10,884 bases of DNA, taken from assembly GCA_035548675.1 (NCBI GenBank), contig DASZSJ010000044.1:1-10884 (forward strand), written 5' to 3'. Below, in pieces: positions 7,384-10,884 of the stretch. Source of the stretch: VRUE01 sp035548675 (GTDB taxonomy: Bacteria > Actinomycetota > Thermoleophilia > Solirubrobacterales > 70-9). The position numbers and the translations under genes are program-made. Position 1 is the stretch's first letter, and every line of letters starts with the position of its first letter. The notes below the pieces were generated by a model, which ran no database searches, was not told where the DNA came from, and worked only from the letters and a program-made list of their open reading frames with translations.

Positions 7384-8388
7384 TCATCGGGCCGCCAGGG
7401 TGTATTTGCGCATCGAGCGGCGGGCCACCCAGCCCGCGAAGGAGAGGAAGGCGCTGGAGATCAGCAGGATCGCGGCGAAGGCGTAGATCGTCTGCCCGGA
7501 GGGCTTGACCGAGAGCTCGTCGGCGTGGTCGACGATCGCCGCGGCGAAGGTGAGCGCGGGCTCGAAGAAGAAGGTGACGCCGTCGAGCGGGTTGGGCGCG
7601 AAGGCGTGCGAGCCCGAGACCATCGAGAGCATGATCGCCTCGCCCAACGCCCGCGCCGTCGCCAGCACCGCGGCGGCGACGATCGCCGGCCGCGCCGCCC
7701 GCAGGCTGACCGTGCGCAGCGCCCGGAAGCGGTTGACGCCGAGCGCCGCCGCCCCCTCGGTCCAGCCGCGCGGCACCGAGCGCAGGGCGTCGGTGACGAT
7801 CGCGATCATGATTGGCGCGATCATCACCGTGAGCACGGTGACGCCGACGATCAGGCCGGTGCCGTCGAGCTGGATCACGTACTGGACCGATTCCTTTTCG
7901 GCGCCGGAGATGACGTCGTTGCCGACGAACGGCACCAGGACCAGCAGCGCGATCAGGCCGTAGATCACCGAGGGGACCGCGGCGAGCAGGCGAACCACCG
8001 GCTGCAGGACCTTGGCCAGCCAGGGCGGCGCGAACTCGACGATAAACATCGCCGAGAGCAGCGAGAGGCCGGTGCCGATCAGGACCGCGCCGCCGGTGAT
8101 CAGCGCGGTCGAGTAGAGCAGCGGCCAGGCGTGCAGCGTGTAGACGTATTCGTCGGGGTCGGCGGGGGAGTTGAAGATGTTGGTCAGCTGTTCGTCGACG
8201 TTGCCGCCACCGCCGAACCAGGCCAGCCCGTTGTGCGAGAACGACGGCCACGCCTTCGTGAAGACGAAGACGATCATGAAGGCGATCAGCAGCAGCACCG
8301 CAGCGGAGAGCGCACCGAGCACGAGCTCGGTGCGCTGGTCCGTGCGGTCGCCAGGCTGCCCCTCGGCTGGCGCGCCTCCCTGGGTCAC
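7384..8388 (-). CDS. pstC: Phosphate ABC transporter permease PstC
   Basis: PstC forms the phosphate channel together with PstA. The 334-residue product has a hydrophilic N-terminus, a first helix at about 22-44, an extracytoplasmic loop (50-90), then five more helices. Family marks are AAVPSVIYGLIALLVLVP (136-153), the EAA-type coupling loop beginning TDALRSVPRGWTEGAAALG (199-217), and ARALGEAIMLSM (245-256), which includes the GE of the PstC signature. I chose GTG at 8388, which overlaps the pstS stop as TAGTG. The frame is open to 8460, but those 24 residues lie inside pstS and look like shadow sequence. No good ribosome site precedes it, so translation likely depends on coupling to pstS. 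Confidence 0.95.
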   Translation of the reverse strand: MTQGGAPAEGQPGDRTDQRTELVLGALSAAVLLLIAFMIVFVFTKAWPSFSHNGLAWFGGGGNVDEQLTNIFNSPADPDEYVYTLHAWPLLYSTALITGGAVLIGTGLSLLSAMFIVEFAPPWLAKVLQPVVRLLAAVPSVIYGLIALLVLVPFVGNDVISGAEKESVQYVIQLDGTGLIVGVTVLTVMIAPIMIAIVTDALRSVPRGWTEGAAALGVNRFRALRTVSLRAARPAIVAAAVLATARALGEAIMLSMVSGSHAFAPNPLDGVTFFFEPALTFAAAIVDHADELSVKPSGQTIYAFAAILLISSAFLSFAGWVARRSMRKYTLAAR

Positions 8389-9206
8389 TAGTGCAGCGGT
8401 ACCCAGTCGGTTCCGACGATCTTGGCGGCGGGGGCGCTGTGCGTGATCCACTTGATCCACTTCTTCGCCGCGCCCTTGGGGGCGCCGCGGGTGACCATGT
8501 AGAAGTTGCGCGAGCCGCCGTACTGGCCGGACTTGGCGTTGCGCAGCGTGCAGGGCACGCCCTGGTAGGGGACGGCGTGGACGCCGCTGGTGAAGTAGAG
8601 CGAGACGTAGCCGATGCCGGCCGGGTCGGACTTGACCAGCTGCTGGACGAGGCCGTTGGAGGTCTTCTGGCTGGCGCCGCCGAAGACGCGCGTCGAGCCC
8701 ATGAAGATGCGCTGGAAGGCGTCCTGGGTACCGGAGCCGGGCGTGCGGACCGAGATGTCGATCGTGCCGCGCTGCGTGGCGCCCGGGACGCTGCTCCAGG
8801 TGCGCACGCCGCCGCCGAAGACTGCCTGCACGCCGGCCTGGTCGATCGTCGGCAGCGGGTTGGAGTTGTTGGTGATGATGCAGACCGCGTCGCGGGCGAT
8901 CTTGGTGAAGACGAGGCCGCCGGGGTCGCTCGGCTTGGGGTCGCGGGAGGAGTTGCCGATCGTGACCCGGCCGGCGGCGGCGTCGGCGACGCCGATGTCC
9001 GAGCCGCCCTGCAGCAGGCGGAAGTTGACGCAGTGGCCGCAGGCGCTGAGGTACTTCTTCGCCAGCAGCGAGGCCAGCGGAGCGACCGAGGTGGAGCCGC
9101 TCATGGTGATGGTCGGCTTGGCCGCTGCCACTCCGGGCAGGGCGCCAAGGCAGGCGATCAGCGCCACGGCGATCGGCGCCGGGAGAAGACGGGTGCGCTT
9201 CTTCAT
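8388..9206 (-). CDS. pstS: Phosphate-binding protein PstS
   Basis: PstS is the extracytoplasmic receptor that captures phosphate and delivers it to PstC-PstA. The 272-residue product has a basic start and a hydrophobic segment (10-29). LIAC (Cys19) fits a lipobox, and AAA before Lys30 fits signal peptidase I, so anchoring is undecided. Ligand-binding loops of the family are visible: GSTSVAPLA (37-45), QGGSDIG (66-72), SSRD (86-89) and RTPGSGTQ (154-161). The length is normal to slightly short. ATG at 9206 follows AGGAG with an 11-base spacer. An upstream TTG at 9230 lies before that ribosome site and is rejected. It is the first gene of the minus-strand run, so control of the phosphate operon should act just upstream. 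Confidence 0.95.
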   Translation of the reverse strand: MKKRTRLLPAPIAVALIACLGALPGVAAAKPTITMSGSTSVAPLASLLAKKYLSACGHCVNFRLLQGGSDIGVADAAAGRVTIGNSSRDPKPSDPGGLVFTKIARDAVCIITNNSNPLPTIDQAGVQAVFGGGVRTWSSVPGATQRGTIDISVRTPGSGTQDAFQRIFMGSTRVFGGASQKTSNGLVQQLVKSDPAGIGYVSLYFTSGVHAVPYQGVPCTLRNAKSGQYGGSRNFYMVTRGAPKGAAKKWIKWITHSAPAAKIVGTDWVPLH

Positions 9207-9217
9207 TGAGATAGCTG

Positions 9218-9222
9218 CTCCT
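9218..9222 (-). promoter_or_regulatory. Ribosome binding site of pstS
   Basis: AGGAG on the minus strand lies 11 bases before the ATG at 9206, a slightly long spacer. It decides the start, because the earlier TTG at 9230 would lie upstream of it. Confidence 0.65.
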
Positions 9223-9294
9223 AGTGACAATTTCGGGACGGTTTCGTGAACCCGGCTAGTGTCGAGTCGCCTCCGGGACGCGAAGTGAATGCCG

Positions 9295-9327
9295 CGTAAC
9301 CGTCTGGAGAAGAACTGGTTACGAACG
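9295..9327. promoter_or_regulatory. Operator-like site upstream of pstS (possible PHO box)
   Basis: CGTAACC (9295-9301) and GGTTACG (9317-9323) form a perfect 7-bp inverted repeat with centres 22 bp apart, two helical turns. Read on the minus strand, the same site gives two adjacent 11-base units, GTTCGTAACCA (9326-9316) and GTTCTTCTCCA (9315-9305), matching at 8 of 11 positions. Direct repeats with 11-bp period beginning GTTC are the format of PhoP/PhoB PHO boxes in actinobacteria. The site sits about 100 bp before the pstS start. Assignment to PhoP is inference from format and position. Confidence 0.45.
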
Positions 9328-9328
9328 T

Positions 9329-9343
9329 GTTCCGGTGCGCTTT
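9329..9343 (+). repeat. Half copy of the REP-like palindrome arm
   Basis: GTTCCGGTGCGCTTT occurs here as a direct repeat of the arm at 9361-9375, 32 bp upstream of it, without its own complementary arm nearby. It may be a decayed copy or an alternative pairing partner for the right arm of the full palindrome. Confidence 0.75.
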
Positions 9344-9360
9344 TCCGCTGCGCCTTAGTT

Positions 9361-9409
9361 GTTCCGGTGCGCTTTATCTCCGCATGAAGGGGATAAAGCG
9401 CACCGGAAC
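9361..9409. repeat. Perfect REP-like palindrome in the pstS divergent control region
   Basis: GTTCCGGTGCGCTTTATC (9361-9378) is followed by its exact complement at 9392-9409, an 18-bp perfect stem. A T-G wobble (9379/9391) and two C-G pairs extend it to 21 pairs around the 7-base loop 9382-9388. It is the best-preserved member of the family also found at 7331-7378 and, as a half copy, at 9329-9343. It lies 155 bp upstream of pstS and 77 bp upstream of the divergent gene. Confidence 0.85.
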
Positions 9410-9426
9410 GGATTTGGGGCGGTGCT

Positions 9427-9457
9427 TAACCACTTGGTATCGCCTTGGTTACAAACG
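9427..9457. promoter_or_regulatory. Second copy of the operator-like motif
   Basis: TAACC (9427-9431) and TGGTTACAAACG (9446-9457) repeat the pattern found 130 bp to the left at 9297-9327. By my count 20 of 31 positions are identical, with the TAACC to GGTTA spacing exactly kept. It lies 29 bp before the GTG of the plus-strand gene at 9486, close enough to control that gene. On the minus strand CCA recurs with the same 11-bp period as in the first copy. Confidence 0.4.
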
Positions 9458-9485
9458 CGGCACACACGGCCGGCAGGGTTCCGCT

Positions 9486-10884
9486 GTGCGCTCTCCCGGC
9501 CTTGCGCGAAAGAGGAGCAGTGGCGGTCCGGGGTTGGCGGTGCTCCTGGTGGCGCTGGCCTGCGCGCACGCCAGCCCCGCCGGGGCAACGGTCTCGAGCG
9601 TCGTCCCCCTCGCCGGGCCGAGCGCCGATGTGGTCGAAGTCGGCGACGCCGCGATGGCGAGCGACGGCAGCGGCGGCGTCGTCTTCCTGCAGAAGGAAGG
9701 CGGCCGCAACCACGTCTTCGCCGCCCGTTTCGCCGGCGGCAAATGGGAAGCGCCGCAGCGGGTCGACGTCGGCCAGGGCTTCGACTCGAGCTGGCCGCGG
9801 ATCGCCGCCGGCAACGCCGGCCGCCTGCTCGTCACCTGGGTGCAGGAGTTCGGCGTCGCCAGCGACCGCATGTTCTCGGCGACGCTCGACCCGGGCGCCA
9901 AAGGGTTCCAGGACCCGGTGCCGGTCGACATGAACGTCGGCGAAGCGACGGCGACCTTCCCCGACCTGGCGATGAACGCCGGCGGGCAGGCCTACCTCAC
10001 CTACCTCGTGATCACCGACGAAAGCCCGCTCAACCCGCCCGACCACCTCGGCCTCGACGTGCGCGTCGCTCGCTACAACAATCGGCTCTGGTCGGTGCTC
10101 GGCAACCCGGTCGACCGCAACCCGGCGACGCCGATGCCGAAGCCGAGCGCCGCCACCGGGCCGAAGATCGGCATCGACGTCAACGGCAACGCGGTCGTCG
10201 CCTGGCGCGAGCCCGACGACGAATTCGTCAACCGCGTCTGGGTCAGGCGCGTCTTCGGCACGACCGTGGGCATCCCCCTGCAGGCAAGCCCCGGCAGCTG
10301 GGAAGGCGCGCCGCTGCGCGGCGAAGCCGACGCCTTCGACCTCGACGACGCCGGCTTCGGCCAGGTCGCGGTCGCCTTCCGCCAGCAACCCGGCCAGGGC
10401 AGCAGGCTGAGCGCGCCGCGCCTCTTCGTCAACGAGATGCCCGACGCCTTTGCCGAAGGGGCCGGTGCCTTCAGCGGCGCCCGCCTCGTCGACGGCGGGG
10501 TGCGCGGCGGGCTGGGTGCGCCCAGCGTCGCGGTCGAGCCCGAAGGCGGCTTCCTCGCCGGTTTCTCCTCCGGCAATGCGACCCTGCTCGCGAACGGCGA
10601 CAACGCCGCCGTGGGCGCGACCGAACGCGCCGACGACGGCGGCAGCCAGGTTGCCGGCGAACCGCTCGTCGACCTCGGCGGCAGCCTCGCCGGGGTCGCC
10701 GCCTGGCGCGAGCAGCGTGGCGGCGCGGGCTCCGTCGCCGTGCGCGAACGGCGCGCCGACGGGGTGCTCGAAGCGGCCGCGCTCAGCGCTCCCGGCGGCG
10801 GGGCGGTCGGCGGCCTGGCGCTGGGCGGCTCCGGCCTCGGCGACGCGATCGTCGCCTGGCGCCAGGGCAGCGGCGCGCGCGCCC
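9486..10884 (+). CDS. Secreted beta-repeat (propeller-like) protein, N-terminal part; 3' end outside window
   Basis: An open frame of 466 codons runs off the right edge. GTG at 9486 follows AGGG seven bases earlier and begins a good signal peptide: basic n-region (MRSPGLARKR), hydrophobic core (17-26) and cleavage likely at AHA (27-29) or AGA (32-34). The mature part contains repeated strand motifs of the form DxxGxxVVAW(R/x): GSGGVVFLQ, GRLLVTWVQ, GNAVVAWRE, GQVAVAFRQ, GVAAWREQ and AIVAWRQG. These are spaced irregularly at 40-120 residues, as in beta-propeller or sialidase-like surface proteins. I cannot name a function. It is divergent from pstS and shares the control region with it. No catalytic motif was recognised. 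Confidence 0.85.
   Translation, partial: MRSPGLARKRSSGGPGLAVLLVALACAHASPAGATVSSVVPLAGPSADVVEVGDAAMASDGSGGVVFLQKEGGRNHVFAARFAGGKWEAPQRVDVGQGFDSSWPRIAAGNAGRLLVTWVQEFGVASDRMFSATLDPGAKGFQDPVPVDMNVGEATATFPDLAMNAGGQAYLTYLVITDESPLNPPDHLGLDVRVARYNNRLWSVLGNPVDRNPATPMPKPSAATGPKIGIDVNGNAVVAWREPDDEFVNRVWVRRVFGTTVGIPLQASPGSWEGAPLRGEADAFDLDDAGFGQVAVAFRQQPGQGSRLSAPRLFVNEMPDAFAEGAGAFSGARLVDGGVRGGLGAPSVAVEPEGGFLAGFSSGNATLLANGDNAAVGATERADDGGSQVAGEPLVDLGGSLAGVAAWREQRGGAGSVAVRERRADGVLEAAALSAPGGGAVGGLALGGSGLGDAIVAWRQGSGARA

Noticed and set aside
8389..8460. Upstream extension of pstC
   Set aside because: Lies within pstS and has no family similarity; the TAGTG junction gives a normal PstC start.
8391..9209. Plus-strand open frames opposite pstS
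   Set aside because: Complement of pstS, with no domain and atypical composition.
9207..9230. TTG start of pstS at 9230
   Set aside because: Precedes the AGGAG site and adds residues before a clear signal peptide.
9329..9409. CRISPR-like direct repeats
   Set aside because: Only two direct copies and one inverted arm, with no regular spacers and no cas genes.
9445..9933. Plus-strand open frame starting at 9445
   Set aside because: Out of frame with the real gene from 9486; Ser/Arg/Pro-rich product without domains.
9426..10603. Minus-strand open frames opposite the secreted protein
   Set aside because: The plus-strand frame from 9486 has a signal peptide and repeats; the minus frames are shadows.

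Overview
The window is very GC-rich and densely coded, with few long intergenic gaps and several GTG starts. These traits, the actinobacterial-type MMPL transporter, and the secreted and zinc-ribbon proteins suggest a high-GC Actinomycetota. A Thermoleophilia/Solirubrobacterales-like lineage is my best guess, by inference only. No rRNA, tRNA, CRISPR array, transposase or integrase was seen.

Layout: (1) 3-1589, plus strand: the C-terminal part of an MMPL/RND-family membrane transporter that enters from the left. (2) 1590-1708: a convergent intergenic gap holding two interlocked 9-bp inverted repeats. (3) 1709-9206, minus strand: one tightly packed run of nine genes read leftwards, pstS-pstC-pstA-pstB and then five genes of unknown function. 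The five are a lipoprotein, a zinc-ribbon/single-TM protein, a small zinc-ribbon coiled-coil protein, a TM protein with an acidic linker and three internal repeats, and an anchored or secreted protein with a faint FGE/lectin-like look. Seven of the eight junctions overlap or are within 16 bp (TAGTG, 13 bp, ATGA, 8 bp, 16-bp gap, GTGA, ATGA), so the run looks like one transcription unit. The eighth, pstC-pstA, has a 55-bp gap filled by a hairpin. (4) 9207-9485: a divergent control region with a perfect 18-bp inverted repeat (21 pairs with a wobble), an extra half copy of it, and two copies of a roughly 31-bp operator-like motif 130 bp apart. (5) 9486 to the right edge, plus strand: a secreted protein rich in repeated beta-strand motifs, running off the window.

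How it fits together: PstS captures phosphate outside the membrane, PstC and PstA form the channel and PstB powers import. The five downstream genes are likely co-expressed with the transporter, so they may serve phosphate starvation or envelope remodelling. Their function is not known to me and no phoU follows pstB. The most unusual DNA features are the palindromes: one family occurs at both the 5' control region and the pstC-pstA junction, and an unrelated 20-bp-stem palindrome lies inside the signal-peptide coding region of the lipoprotein gene.
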